Part shown: piece after piece, positions 18,057-26,890 of the stretch
How the letters are laid out: every line of letters begins with the position of its first letter
Numbering within the stretch: the first letter of the stretch is position 1
Assembly: GCA_024347015.1 (NCBI GenBank)
Contig: AP024889.1
Coordinates: forward strand, 620,001 to 684,000
Source of the DNA: Vibrio pectenicida
GTDB taxonomy: Bacteria > Pseudomonadota > Gammaproteobacteria > Enterobacterales > Vibrionaceae
Length of the DNA stretch: 64,000 nt
Reading direction: 5' to 3'
The notes under the pieces: model-generated
Databases searched by the model: none
What the model was told of the DNA's origin: nothing
Seen by the model: the letters and a program-made list of their open reading frames with translations, nothing else
Translations under genes and position numbers: made by a program

Positions 18057-18060
18057 GTGA
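17944..18060 (+). CDS. Short ORF translationally overlapping nnrS
   Basis: A 38-codon ORF (MKKYEYIDEIRLYRFGINIA, then a mildly hydrophobic stretch ending in NQFLEEDMR). Its TGA stop overlaps the GTG start of nnrS in the arrangement GTGA. Its own ribosome site is weak, while the strong GGAAGAGGA for nnrS lies within its last codons. It may be a small protein or a coupling/leader peptide for nnrS, or it may be chance. Confidence 0.4.
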   Translation: MKKYEYIDEIRLYRFGINIALGTVVSWSSNQFLEEDMR

Positions 18061-19241
18061 TCAATATCAGTGATAAAAAAATAGAAGATGCCATTGTGCC
18101 CATTTTTCGTCTTGGCTTTCGGCCCTTTTTCCTTCTTGGCGCCAGCTATGCAGCGATTGCTATTGCACTTTGGGTGTGGATGTTTCAAGCAGGCCAGTCT
18201 GATAGCTTACAAGTCCCCGCTCTATGGTGGCATGTACATGAGATGCTGTTTGGTTTTTCTATGGCCATTGTTGTGGGTTTTGTCTTGACAGCGGTACAGA
18301 ACTGGACAGGAATAAATGGTACCAAAAGTTATAGGCTGGCGCTGCTGGTCAGTTTATGGGTCATTCCTAGAGTGTTGTTCTGGACCGAATCGCCAGTGTG
18401 GCTTATAGCAACTATAGAGACCTTATTTATTGCTCTAGCGGCATATGAGACAGGATTTCGAGTGCTAAAAGCCAAAGGTTGGCGCAACGCATTCTTTATT
18501 CCTTTATTTGTATTGGCTATATTTGCAAACTTAGCCAGTTATTCATCACTACAAGGTATAGTTCCTTTCTCTTCTGCTGCTGTATGGCAGGCGATGTTAT
18601 GGTGGTTTACTCTTTTACTCTCAGTCATGGGAGCGAGAGTTATCCCATTTTTTACCGCTCGTCGGTTAAATTTTCAAAAGCCTCAATCTATAGCTTGGCT
18701 TGAGTGGCTAGCTATTTTGCCTTTGATTACATTGTTTGTTATTAGTTTTTCTCCGTCAATATTGACTCAATTTGGCCAATTTCTGCTGTTGTTATCTGGA
18801 CTGGCGCATTTGATTATAGTGATGAGATGGAAGCCTTGGCGAACCTACCAAGAGCCTTTACTATGGTCGCTACATTTGGCTTATTTATGTATACCGATTA
18901 GCCTGTTATTACGCGCAGGGTTAAGTAATGCGTTTGCAGCTCACACTATGCTGCATTTATTTGCGATTGGTGCGCTTGGTGGGTTAGTTCTCGCGATGAT
19001 CACCCGTGTGACTATGGGACATACAGGGTACTCTATTTATCAAGGCCCTAATATGGCAATCTCTTTTGCTATGCTAATGACAGCGGCTTTAATACGTAGT
19101 GTTGGAGTGGCGTTCTGGCCTGAGCAAATAATCTTGCTGGTCAACATCAGCGGTTTACTATGGTTTTTGGCATTTACTTTATATGTACTTAAGTTTGGTT
19201 TTATGTTGCTTAAACCTAGAATTGATGGGCATCCTGGGTAA
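18057..19241 (+). CDS. nnrS: NnrS-family haem/copper membrane protein
   Basis: A 394-aa protein with about twelve hydrophobic segments, beginning with the NnrS hallmark FRLGFRPFFLLGA and containing WWHVHEMLFGF, the later HTMLHLFAIGALGG and ITRVTMGHTG. These histidine-rich segments are typical of the family. NnrS protects against nitrosative stress in V. cholerae and other bacteria. The start codon is GTG, with GGAAGAGGA 7 nt upstream. The usual NorR/NsrR-linked neighbours are absent. Confidence 0.92.
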   Translation: MINISDKKIEDAIVPIFRLGFRPFFLLGASYAAIAIALWVWMFQAGQSDSLQVPALWWHVHEMLFGFSMAIVVGFVLTAVQNWTGINGTKSYRLALLVSLWVIPRVLFWTESPVWLIATIETLFIALAAYETGFRVLKAKGWRNAFFIPLFVLAIFANLASYSSLQGIVPFSSAAVWQAMLWWFTLLLSVMGARVIPFFTARRLNFQKPQSIAWLEWLAILPLITLFVISFSPSILTQFGQFLLLLSGLAHLIIVMRWKPWRTYQEPLLWSLHLAYLCIPISLLLRAGLSNAFAAHTMLHLFAIGALGGLVLAMITRVTMGHTGYSIYQGPNMAISFAMLMTAALIRSVGVAFWPEQIILLVNISGLLWFLAFTLYVLKFGFMLLKPRIDGHPG

Positions 19242-19274
19242 TGCATTCAAGGTATGATTATTCATCTCAAATAA

Positions 19275-19302
19275 AAAAGCTGATGGTTCTACATCAGCTT
19301 TT
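19275..19302. terminator. Bidirectional terminator between nnrS and dapD
   Basis: An 11-bp perfect stem, AAAAGCTGATG (19275-19285) with CATCAGCTTTT (19292-19302), and a 6-nt loop. A-runs on the left and T-runs on the right make it work for both converging genes. Confidence 0.88.
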
Positions 19303-19326
19303 ATCGTTGTTAGCATTAGCTAAAAC

Positions 19327-20358
19327 TTAATTGTTGCTATGTAGCTCAGAGTTGAGCTCCACTGCCGTTTTGTTCGCTAGACATTCAATCTGCCCCGTGA
19401 CTGAGTTACGGCGAAAGAGTAAGTCGGATACGCCTGCAAGCTCGCGTGCTTTGATTGTCTCTACTTCATTGCCTTGTGAATCGAGCATGAGAACTTTAGC
19501 ACCAGCTGTAACATACAAACCAGACTCGACTGTACAACGATCGCCTAGTGGGAAACCTAGCCCTGCGTTAGCACCGAGTAGTGAACTTTCGCCGATAGAT
19601 ACTACCACTGAGCCGCCGCCAGAGAGTGTGCCCATAATTGAGGCACCGCCACCAATATCAGAACCATTGCCAACCACGACACCGGCAGAAATGCGACCTT
19701 CAACCATGCTTACGCCAGTTGTTCCTGCATTGAAATTGATGAACCCTTCGTGCATAACCGTTGTGCCTTCACCCACATGTGCACCAAGGCGAACGCGCGC
19801 TGTATCGGCAATACGCACACCTTCCGGTACTATGTAATCAACCATTTTGGGGAATTTATCAACACAATTAACAGACAAGTGGCGTCCTGCTAAGCGAGCT
19901 TCAATTTGACGTTCAGCAAGTTCAGGAAGATCAATTGGCCCCTCGTTTGTCCATGCTATGTTGTGCAGTAGGCCAAAAATGCCATCGAGGACAGTACCAT
20001 GAGGTAGTACAAGACGGTTAGAGATAAGCTGCAATTTAAGGAAGCCTTCAGCAACAGATGATGGCTTTTCGTCATTGGCAAGAATAACAAGTACCAGAGA
20101 TTGGTTAGATTCGGCTGCTTTTGCTGCAAACGCTGCGTGGTTTGTATCGCCGTTATTCTCGAATGCTCTGGCAAGTTGTGCACTTTGATTGGCAGATATT
20201 TCTATAGCTTGATTACCTTGCTGATAACCAGTGATTTCAGCCAGTGAATCAACAAGAGCATCGATTGGCGCTAGGGTTGGGTGAGGGAAAAAGGCTTCAA
20301 TAATTTTTCCATCACGGTTTTTTGTTGCCGTGCCAAAAGCGAGAGAAAAGTAGGCCAT
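19327..20358 (-). CDS. dapD: Tetrahydrodipicolinate N-succinyltransferase
   Basis: A 343-aa DapD of the long type found in Vibrio and Pseudomonas. It catalyses succinylation of tetrahydrodipicolinate in the lysine/meso-diaminopimelate pathway. The C-terminal half is a left-handed beta-helix of hexapeptide repeats (RLGAHVGEGTTVMHEGFINF and SDIGGGASIMGTLSGGG). The frame extends to 20433, but the ATG at 20358 (MAYFSLAFGTATKNRDG) matches the family N-terminus and has GGAG just upstream. Confidence 0.93.
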   Translation of the reverse strand: MAYFSLAFGTATKNRDGKIIEAFFPHPTLAPIDALVDSLAEITGYQQGNQAIEISANQSAQLARAFENNGDTNHAAFAAKAAESNQSLVLVILANDEKPSSVAEGFLKLQLISNRLVLPHGTVLDGIFGLLHNIAWTNEGPIDLPELAERQIEARLAGRHLSVNCVDKFPKMVDYIVPEGVRIADTARVRLGAHVGEGTTVMHEGFINFNAGTTGVSMVEGRISAGVVVGNGSDIGGGASIMGTLSGGGSVVVSIGESSLLGANAGLGFPLGDRCTVESGLYVTAGAKVLMLDSQGNEVETIKARELAGVSDLLFRRNSVTGQIECLANKTAVELNSELHSNN

Positions 20359-20567
20359 GTGTTGAATCTCCATTGGGTCATCGTTGGTGAAGAAAAACAA
20401 TCTTTCCTTCTTAAGCGGTATTGAGCTTATCATAAGGAGAGTATTTTTGACTTTAAAGTACCAAGTTAGATAAAGTCTTTAGGTCGATACTTTTTGTCTT
20501 TTTACCAATACCATGTCTTTTTATATATACCGCTTTGCTCAATATTATTAGGTTAGAAATCATATAA

Positions 20568-20596
20568 AAAGAGTCCAAACAATGTTTGGACTCTTT
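20568..20596 (-). terminator. Terminator of the peroxiredoxin gene
   Basis: A 13-bp perfect stem, AAAGAGTCCAAAC (20568-20580) with GTTTGGACTCTTT (20584-20596), loop of 3 nt. On the minus strand it is followed by TTTTTATAT, so it fits an intrinsic terminator for the minus-strand gene ending at 20656. Confidence 0.88.
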
Positions 20597-20655
20597 AGGA
20601 TAGTATTCTTTGCACCGATTTAGGCCATCTGTTTATATAGCCGGTATCAAAACTA

Positions 20656-21264
20656 TTACTTGCTTAGATCGCTAGCGTGCTCAGATAAGAATGCTGCAAC
20701 ACCTTTTGGCGATGCATCCATACCAGCTTTACCTTCTTCCCATTGTGCAGGGCATACTTCACCGTGCTTTTGGTGGAAGTTTAGAGCGTCAACCATGCGT
20801 AGCATTTCGTCAATGTTACGGCCTAGCGGTAGATCGTTAACCACTTGGTGACGAACAACGCCTTCTTCGTCAATTAGGAAAGAACCACGGAATGCAACGC
20901 CTGCTTCTGGATGCTCAACATCGTAAGCTTTACAGATTTCGTGTTTCACATCTGCAACTAGTGGGTATTTAACTTCACCAATGCCACCATCTTCGATAGC
21001 AGTGTTACGCCATGCGTTGTGAGAGAACTGAGAGTCAATAGAAATACCGATTACTTCAGCGCCTTTAGCTTGGAAATCAGCAAGACGGTTGTCGAATGCG
21101 ATAAGCTCTGACGGGCAAACGAACGTGAAATCTAGTGGGTAGAAGAAAACAACCGCTTTCTTACCTTTAGTGAATTCTGCAAAGTTGAAGTTATCAACGA
21201 TTTCACCGTTACCTAGAACAGCTGCCGCAGTAAAGTCAGGGGCTTGACGACCTACTAGTACCAT
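20656..21264 (-). CDS. Typical 2-Cys peroxiredoxin (AhpC/Prx2-like)
   Basis: A 202-aa peroxiredoxin that reduces hydrogen peroxide and organic peroxides in the cytoplasm. The peroxidatic cysteine is C50 in FTFVCPSE and the resolving cysteine C171 in GEVCPAQW; the GGIG motif is at 93-96. The frame extends another 75 codons upstream, but the ATG at 21264 has AGGAG upstream and gives the family length. It is divergent from the OxyR-like regulator, the arrangement known for prx2-oxyR2 in V. vulnificus. Confidence 0.93.
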   Translation of the reverse strand: MVLVGRQAPDFTAAAVLGNGEIVDNFNFAEFTKGKKAVVFFYPLDFTFVCPSELIAFDNRLADFQAKGAEVIGISIDSQFSHNAWRNTAIEDGGIGEVKYPLVADVKHEICKAYDVEHPEAGVAFRGSFLIDEEGVVRHQVVNDLPLGRNIDEMLRMVDALNFHQKHGEVCPAQWEEGKAGMDASPKGVAAFLSEHASDLSK

Positions 21265-21381
21265 TTTTTTGCTCCTAAAAAGTATGGTTAGTGCCAAACC
21301 ATGTTGAGTAATTTTGGTTTGGTCCGTGTTTGTGCGAGACAAACTATAGTACAGATTGTAGTATTGAAAAAAGCGAAATAA

Positions 21382-21423
21382 ATAGATTAAGTTAATCGAT
21401 AAAATCGATAGGTTGAAATCTAT
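21382..21423. promoter_or_regulatory. Candidate OxyR2 operator between prx and oxyR2
   Basis: The divergent region holds a perfect dyad GATTAA-G-TTAATC (21385-21397) that fits the LysR T-N11-A pattern, then ATAG-N8-CTAT (21408-21423), close to the half-site form of OxyR boxes (ATAG-N7-CTAT). Spacing is not the exact OxyR consensus, so this is a candidate only. Confidence 0.45.
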
Positions 21424-21462
21424 ACGCTGCTCACTAGATAGAGATATTTTAAAAATATAATT

Positions 21463-22368
21463 ATGATTAAATGGCCTAATCTCAAACAATTACATTACTT
21501 GATCACCTTGCATGAAACTCGCCACTTTAGTGAGGCAGCAAAAAAGTGCTTTGTCAGTCAATCAACTCTGAGTAAAGGCATTCAAAACCTTGAAGAGCTG
21601 ATCGGTTGCCCGCTTTATGAAAAGAAAGATAAGAAGGGGCCGCTTGTTTTTACCTTGGCTGGTAAGCAAGTGGTTAAGCAAGGTCGCGAACTATTGGCCA
21701 AGGGGCAAGATTTGGTTGAACTTGGCCGTATTTGTCAGGGTGATGAGATGCAGGGACAACTGCGAGTAGGTTGTATCCCAACCATAGCACCATTTTTACT
21801 ATGTGATTTGGTGCAAGAAGTGAATCGAAGTTTTCCTATGCTCAATTTACTCCTTCGAGAAGATACAACAAACAATTTACTTGCGGCGCTGCGCCATGGT
21901 GAATTGGATGTGTTAATCCTTGCTTTACCTGTTGATATAGGTGGGATGGAAAGCAAAATTGTGGGTAGTGATCCATTTAAAATGATTATTAGCCGTCATC
22001 AGGCCAATGCAATACGTACTCCTATTAAGTATGATGACTTACCCGATGAATCTGTTTTTCTGCTTGAGAAAGAGCACTGCCTTACCGAGCATGCTGTGTC
22101 AGCTTGTCAGCTAACAAGTAAAGAAAAGATCAATCCTTTCTCCGCAACAAGTCTACATACTCTTGTTCAAATGGTTGCTAATGGGATGGGCACTACTTTT
22201 ATTCCCCAGATGGCAATCGATCATGGACTAATTGAGAATCAAAACCTCGTTGTTGTCGAACCGCCAGAGCAGCAAGCTCACCGACATATTGGTTTGGTCT
22301 GGAGACCCAGCTCTTCAAGAGTCAACACCTTCAATCAGCTAGCACAAGTCGTTTCTGATCTATTTTAA
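21463..22368 (+). CDS. oxyR2: OxyR-type LysR peroxide sensor (OxyR2-like)
   Basis: A 301-aa LysR regulator with an N-terminal winged HTH (about 5-64; HFSEAAKKCFVSQSTLSKGI) and a substrate-binding-like domain. The OxyR redox pair is visible as C206 and C215 in EHCLTEHAVSAC, the same nine-residue spacing as E. coli C199/C208. Residue 204 is Glu, which I recall as the feature linked to peroxide hypersensitivity of V. vulnificus OxyR2. It is divergent from a 2-Cys peroxiredoxin, its likely main target. Confidence 0.87.
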   Translation: MIKWPNLKQLHYLITLHETRHFSEAAKKCFVSQSTLSKGIQNLEELIGCPLYEKKDKKGPLVFTLAGKQVVKQGRELLAKGQDLVELGRICQGDEMQGQLRVGCIPTIAPFLLCDLVQEVNRSFPMLNLLLREDTTNNLLAALRHGELDVLILALPVDIGGMESKIVGSDPFKMIISRHQANAIRTPIKYDDLPDESVFLLEKEHCLTEHAVSACQLTSKEKINPFSATSLHTLVQMVANGMGTTFIPQMAIDHGLIENQNLVVVEPPEQQAHRHIGLVWRPSSSRVNTFNQLAQVVSDLF

Positions 22369-22988
22369 GTGTAGTGATTATGATCTATTCTCTATTGTAA
22401 CCAGTTTTACTCACTGGTTTGTCTTCCTTTAATGGTTTTTTATTCTATTAGTGAACTTTGACTTGTAAAATTTCACAGCCATCTCTTGGCGAAGGTTTCA
22501 TTAAATAGTGAAACTTCACAGTGTCAATTTTACAATCCCTTTCATCTTGTTTGTTTGAAGTGACTATATCCGCTGTGCTTATACATCAGAGTATAACGCC
22601 TAACTGCTTGTTGAAAAAAATTAAACGCTTGTTTGAAAACTCTTCAGGTTGATTGTTGTTGGTAATTTATTTACGAAATTAAATTTCAACAACAATGAAA
22701 AATCAATAACTTAAAGTCAAAAAGATAAAATATTGAATTTTGTTTTTTACGCTCTTAAAGACTTTTTATTTAATCTTTGCTGTTATAGTTTAATTAAAGT
22801 TTTAGGACGACTTAATACTACCTAGTGACCAAGTGTTATCTATGTTTAGAGTTAATCTTAGCCCAACGCAGGGTATAGATAATACCGTGGCTTTGTTGTT
22901 TTATAGTTACATATGTAATTTTTATTGACTGGCTTTGTATGAGTTACAAGCGCCATACTTGGATTGTTAACCAAGGAAGGTAAAGGAA
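22369..22988. other. 620-bp intergenic region oxyR2-aceB with nested inverted repeats
   Basis: No convincing gene. It begins with the oxyR2 terminator. Two structured blocks follow: perfect arms 22463-22472/22526-22535 enclosing imperfect arms 22491-22500/22509-22517, and arms 22652-22661/22687-22696 enclosing 22663-22668/22676-22681. A 12-bp palindrome TTACATATGTAA lies at 22907-22918. The aceB ribosome site AAGGAAGG is at the end. It is AT-rich and could hold a promoter, operators or a small RNA. Confidence 0.5.
22399..22430 (+). terminator. Probable terminator of oxyR2
   Basis: Stem AACCAGT (22399-22405) with ACTGGTT (22413-22419), loop of 7 nt, followed by the pyrimidine-rich TGTCTTCCTTT, about 30 nt after the oxyR2 stop codon. 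Confidence 0.65.
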
Positions 22989-24635
22989 ATGCTTTTGAAT
23001 ACTTCACCTGAAGAAAATACAGTTAAGCAAGCACAAGGAAAAGGTTTGAATAAAGGCGGCTTAGAGATAACCACTGACCTATCACTAGAGCATCAAGCGA
23101 TTTTTTCTGATGGGTGTCAGAGCTTTTTGTCTCTCTTATGTGAGAAATTTGCTGGTCAAAATCAAGTATTATTGACCGCCCGTGAAGAATATCAGGCTTG
23201 CATTGATGCTGGATCTTTACCTGACTTCGATCCGGATACCCAAGAAATCAGAGACAGTGATTGGAAGGTTGGTGAAATTCCCAACGATCTTCAGGATCGC
23301 CGTGTTGAAATAACTGGGCCAACAGATCGTAAAATGGTTATAAACGCACTTAATGCCAATGTAAAAGTGTTTATGGCAGACTTCGAAGATTCAATGTCCC
23401 CAGATTGGCAGCAGTTGCTTGATGGACAGGTAAATTTGCGTGATGCAGTTAATGGTACGATTTCCTACACCAATCCAGAAACGGGTAAAAAATACCGGTT
23501 AGCAAGTGATCCTGCGGTGCTGATTTGTCGAGTAAGAGGCATCCACCTTAAAGAAAAACATGTTACTTTTAATGGCAAACCTATCCCCGGCTCTTTATTC
23601 GACTTTGCGCTTTATTTCCATAATAACTATCAGACACTTATAAACAACGGTAGTGGCCCTTATTTCTATCTTCCTAAGCTTCAATCTTACCAAGAAGCTC
23701 AGTGGTGGAGCCAAATCTTCCACTTTACAGAACAGTATTATGGTTTAGATATTGGTACGATTAAAGCGACAGTTCTTATCGAAACAATTCCAGCCGTGTT
23801 TGTCATGGATGAAATTTTGTTTGCGCTTAAAGAGCATATTGTTGGCCTCAATTGTGGCCGTTGGGATTACATATTTAGTTATATCAAAACGCTAAAAAAT
23901 CATCCTGATTGTGTCTTACCTGACCGGCAGACTGTCACTATGGAACAGCCCTTTCTAAACGCTTATTCGCGCTTACTTATTCGCACTTGTCACCTTCGAG
24001 GTGCATTTGCTATGGGAGGAATGGCGGCGTTTATTCCCGCCAAGGATCCTGAGCAAAATCAGAAAGTGCTCGATAAAATCCAAACAGATAAATCACTTGA
24101 AGCTCGAAATGGCCACGATGGAACTTGGGTGGCTCACCCCGGATTAGCAGAAACAGCCATGAAGATCTTTAGCCATGTTTTGGATGAAAGGAATAATCAA
24201 CTTGATGTGACTCGCTCCGATGATTTACCTATTTCAGCTCAAGAGCTACTCAAGCCTTGCCAAGGTGAGAGAACCGAGCAAGGAATGCGTCATAATATTC
24301 GAGTCGCTTTGCAGTATATCGAAGCTTGGATTTCGGGTAATGGATGTGTGCCTATATATGGGCTGATGGAAGATGCGGCAACAGCTGAGATTTCAAGAGC
24401 ATCTATTTGGCAATGGATCAAGCATGGTAAAACTTTAGATAACGGCCAAGTGGTAACGAAAGCACTGTTTGAGCGCTATTTAAGTGAAGAAATCAATGTA
24501 GTTAAAGCAGAACTTGGTGATAAGCGTTATCAGTCTGGTCGTTTTTCGGAAGCGGCTGATTTAATGACAAAGCTTACGACCAGTGATGAGTTGAGTGACT
24601 TTCTCACTATACCAGGTTACGACTATCTCGATTAA
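22989..24635 (+). CDS. aceB: Malate synthase A
   Basis: A 548-aa malate synthase of the AceB type, which condenses glyoxylate with acetyl-CoA in the glyoxylate shunt. Recognisable family segments are FMADFEDSMSPDWQQLLDGQ, LICRVRGIHLKEKHV, GLNCGRWDYIFSYIKTL and AFAMGGMAAFIPAKD. It has a short N-terminal extension relative to the E. coli enzyme. It lies 111 bp upstream of aceA, probably in one transcript; no aceK-like gene follows. Confidence 0.95.
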   Translation: MLLNTSPEENTVKQAQGKGLNKGGLEITTDLSLEHQAIFSDGCQSFLSLLCEKFAGQNQVLLTAREEYQACIDAGSLPDFDPDTQEIRDSDWKVGEIPNDLQDRRVEITGPTDRKMVINALNANVKVFMADFEDSMSPDWQQLLDGQVNLRDAVNGTISYTNPETGKKYRLASDPAVLICRVRGIHLKEKHVTFNGKPIPGSLFDFALYFHNNYQTLINNGSGPYFYLPKLQSYQEAQWWSQIFHFTEQYYGLDIGTIKATVLIETIPAVFVMDEILFALKEHIVGLNCGRWDYIFSYIKTLKNHPDCVLPDRQTVTMEQPFLNAYSRLLIRTCHLRGAFAMGGMAAFIPAKDPEQNQKVLDKIQTDKSLEARNGHDGTWVAHPGLAETAMKIFSHVLDERNNQLDVTRSDDLPISAQELLKPCQGERTEQGMRHNIRVALQYIEAWISGNGCVPIYGLMEDAATAEISRASIWQWIKHGKTLDNGQVVTKALFERYLSEEINVVKAELGDKRYQSGRFSEAADLMTKLTTSDELSDFLTIPGYDYLD

Positions 24636-24746
24636 ATACGACCAACTTAGGTTAATCACCAACAACGTCAATATTCAGCAGTGGAAAAAGGAAGTACCAC
24701 TGAAATAACACTATTTATATTCGTTCATCAATAGAAGGAAATAACG

Positions 24747-26060
24747 ATGACAAACTTAACTCGCCGCCAGCAAATTGAAGCACTTGAAAAAGACTGGGCA
24801 ACTAATCCGCGTTGGAAAAATGTAAAACGTCCTTATAGCGCCGAAGAAGTGGTGACTTTACGCGGCTCTATAGTTCCTGAAAATACTATCGCCCAGCGTG
24901 GTGCTGACAAACTCTGGTCTTTGGTCAATGGTGATGCTAAGAAAGGTTATGTTAATTGTCTTGGAGCTTTGACAGGAGGCCAAGCCGTCCAGCAAGCAAA
25001 AGCAGGTATTGAAGCGATTTATTTGTCCGGTTGGCAGGTGGCGGCTGATAACAATAGTGCGTCGACTATGTACCCAGATCAATCCTTATATCCGGTAGAC
25101 TCAGTACCTTCGGTGGTGAAAAGGATCAACAATTCATTTCGTCGCGCAGACCAAATCCAGTGGTCAAGCGGCAAATCATCAGCAGATGATGATGGTATTG
25201 ATTATTTCCTCCCTATTGTTGCAGATGCTGAAGCGGGTTTTGGCGGCGTGCTCAACGCTTATGAGCTGATGAAATCCATGGTAGATGCTGGAGCGGCTGG
25301 TGTACATTTTGAAGACCAACTTGCTTCAGTGAAAAAGTGCGGTCACATGGGCGGTAAGGTTTTAGTGCCGACCCAAGAAGCAGTACAAAAACTGGTCGCT
25401 GCGCGCTTGGCAGCAGATGTTGCAGGTACGACTACCTTGGTTATAGCGCGTACAGATGCTAATGCCGCGGATCTTTTGACCTCTGATTGTGATTCGTATG
25501 ATAAAGATTTCATTCAAGGTGAGCGCACTCAAGAAGGTTTTTATCGCGTGCGTGCTGGTATTGATCAAGCTATCTCCAGGGGCCTTGCTTATGCGCCTTA
25601 TGCGGATCTTATTTGGTGTGAAACCGCCACGCCTTGTTTAGAAGAAGCGCGCAAGTTTGCTAAGGCGATTCATGCTCAGTATCCAGAACAGCTGTTGGCC
25701 TACAACTGCTCTCCTTCGTTTAACTGGGAGAAAAACCTTGATGCAGAGACGATTGCAAAGTTTCAGCAAGAGTTATCGGATATGGGCTATAAATACCAAT
25801 TCATTACCTTAGCTGGGATTCACAATATGTGGTTTAACATGTTTGAACTCGCGCATGACTACGCGCAAGGCGAGGGGATGCGTCATTATGTTGAGAAAGT
25901 TCAGCGGCCCGAGTTTAAAGCTGCAGAAAAGGGATATACCTTTGTTGCGCATCAGCAAGAAGTTGGGACTGGCTACTTTGATAAAATGACTAACATTATT
26001 CAGGGAGGAAACTCCTCTGTGACAGCATTAACAGGCTCGACAGAAGAGGACCAGTTTTAG
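24747..26060 (+). CDS. aceA: Isocitrate lyase
   Basis: A 437-aa isocitrate lyase, cleaving isocitrate to glyoxylate and succinate. The catalytic signature KKCGHMGGK is present, with [19 protein letters not shown] and the substrate-binding [10 protein letters not shown]. Its length matches E. coli AceA. AGAAGGAAA precedes the ATG. With aceB it allows growth on acetate or fatty acids. Confidence 0.96.
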   Translation: MTNLTRRQQIEALEKDWATNPRWKNVKRPYSAEEVVTLRGSIVPENTIAQRGADKLWSLVNGDAKKGYVNCLGALTGGQAVQQAKAGIEAIYLSGWQVAADNNSASTMYPDQSLYPVDSVPSVVKRINNSFRRADQIQWSSGKSSADDDGIDYFLPIVADAEAGFGGVLNAYELMKSMVDAGAAGVHFEDQLASVKKCGHMGGKVLVPTQEAVQKLVAARLAADVAGTTTLVIARTDANAADLLTSDCDSYDKDFIQGERTQEGFYRVRAGIDQAISRGLAYAPYADLIWCETATPCLEEARKFAKAIHAQYPEQLLAYNCSPSFNWEKNLDAETIAKFQQELSDMGYKYQFITLAGIHNMWFNMFELAHDYAQGEGMRHYVEKVQRPEFKAAEKGYTFVAHQQEVGTGYFDKMTNIIQGGNSSVTALTGSTEEDQF

Positions 26061-26068
26061 CTAATGCT

Positions 26069-26115
26069 CCCAGCGAGTCTAGCCTGATAGTCTTGGCTCG
26101 CTAGGGATCTTTTTA
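26069..26115 (+). terminator. Terminator of aceB-aceA
   Basis: Arms CCCAGCGAG (26069-26077) and CTCGCTAGGG (26097-26106) pair with one bulged base and are followed by ATCTTTTTATG. The position 9 nt after the aceA stop fits an intrinsic terminator. Confidence 0.75.
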
Positions 26116-26146
26116 TGACAGCCATATAACAAAAGGTAGGCATTCC

Positions 26147-26587
26147 TTAGTCTACTTCTTCTGGCTCCATTTCATCTTGTAGTTCCAGCAAGTTGATGGC
26201 GATAGCCACAAAGTCAGTATCGGTAATGATACCAACGAGTTGACCTTTTTCGACCACTGGTAGACAGCCCACTTTATGTTTTTGCATGTAGAGCGCACTT
26301 TCTTTTAATCCAGCTTGAGGGGACACCGTCATTAACCCAGTTTTCATGACTTCATAGAGCGGGATATTTAGGGTAAAGGATTGGTTTTCGGGTATGTTCT
26401 GTAGACTTGATTCTTGCGCGGCCAACACGTCACGTTGTGATACCACTCCCAGAAGCTGTTTATGAGCATCGACAATGGGAATATGGCGAATATCTAGTGC
26501 TTCCATGGTATGTTTTGCGTCAGCAAGTTGGTGGGAACGTAACAAAGTATGTGGGTTACGTGTCATCATATCTTCGACTTTTATCAT
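26147..26587 (-). CDS. Two-CBS-domain protein
   Basis: A 146-aa protein made of a pair of CBS domains (about 1-65 and 75-140): MIKVEDMMTRNPHTL with DIRHIPIVDAHKQLLGVVSQRD, then MKTGLMTVSPQ with VGCLPVVEKGQLVGIITDTD. Such stand-alone Bateman modules bind adenine nucleotides and act as energy sensors, but the partner here is unknown. The gene is monocistronic and convergent with aceA. Confidence 0.88.
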   Translation of the reverse strand: MIKVEDMMTRNPHTLLRSHQLADAKHTMEALDIRHIPIVDAHKQLLGVVSQRDVLAAQESSLQNIPENQSFTLNIPLYEVMKTGLMTVSPQAGLKESALYMQKHKVGCLPVVEKGQLVGIITDTDFVAIAINLLELQDEMEPEEVD

Positions 26588-26774
26588 GGTAGCCTCCTGA
26601 GTTATTGTTTGACCTTCTTACTATAGTAACTTTTGGCTCTGGAGTATGAGAGCTAACAAGATTTTTGTTTTTCTTTTGGCCTTAAAGATGTGGCAAATTG
26701 TGTACAGCGGATCAGGTGAAGTTTACGGCTGTTAATTAAATCAACATAGATTACAAATATTCACACCTGAATCC

Positions 26775-26802
26775 TTGCTATTGACTACGTCCAGCATATA
26801 CT
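26775..26802 (+). promoter_or_regulatory. queA: Candidate sigma-70 promoter for queA-tgt-yajC-secDF
   Basis: TTGCTA (26775-26780) and TATACT (26797-26802) are separated by 16 bp and lie about 90 bp before queA. A dyad TTGTGAC/GTCACAA (26831-26837 and 26856-26862) sits in the predicted leader. Identified by eye only; it is the best candidate in the 303-bp gap after the CBS gene, which holds no other evident feature. Confidence 0.4.
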
Positions 26803-26890
26803 AGTCGGCTGCGAAAAACTCGTCGTCTGTTTGTGACAGAATCAGTTCGGCTTTGGTCACAATAAGAGAACATCGACAAAGATTAGTAAG

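Noticed and set aside
19331..19837. 168-aa open frame on the plus strand
   Set aside because: Antisense to dapD, low-complexity Ser/Pro/Thr composition and no ribosome site; a shadow of the real gene.
22461..22480. CRP site in the oxyR2-aceB gap
   Set aside because: The TGTAA and TCACA half-sites are spaced 2 nt too closely for the TGTGA-N6-TCACA rule.
22842..22928. 28-codon ORF upstream of aceB as a possible leader peptide
   Set aside because: No ribosome binding site and no terminator-like structure or codon run suggesting attenuation; probably chance.
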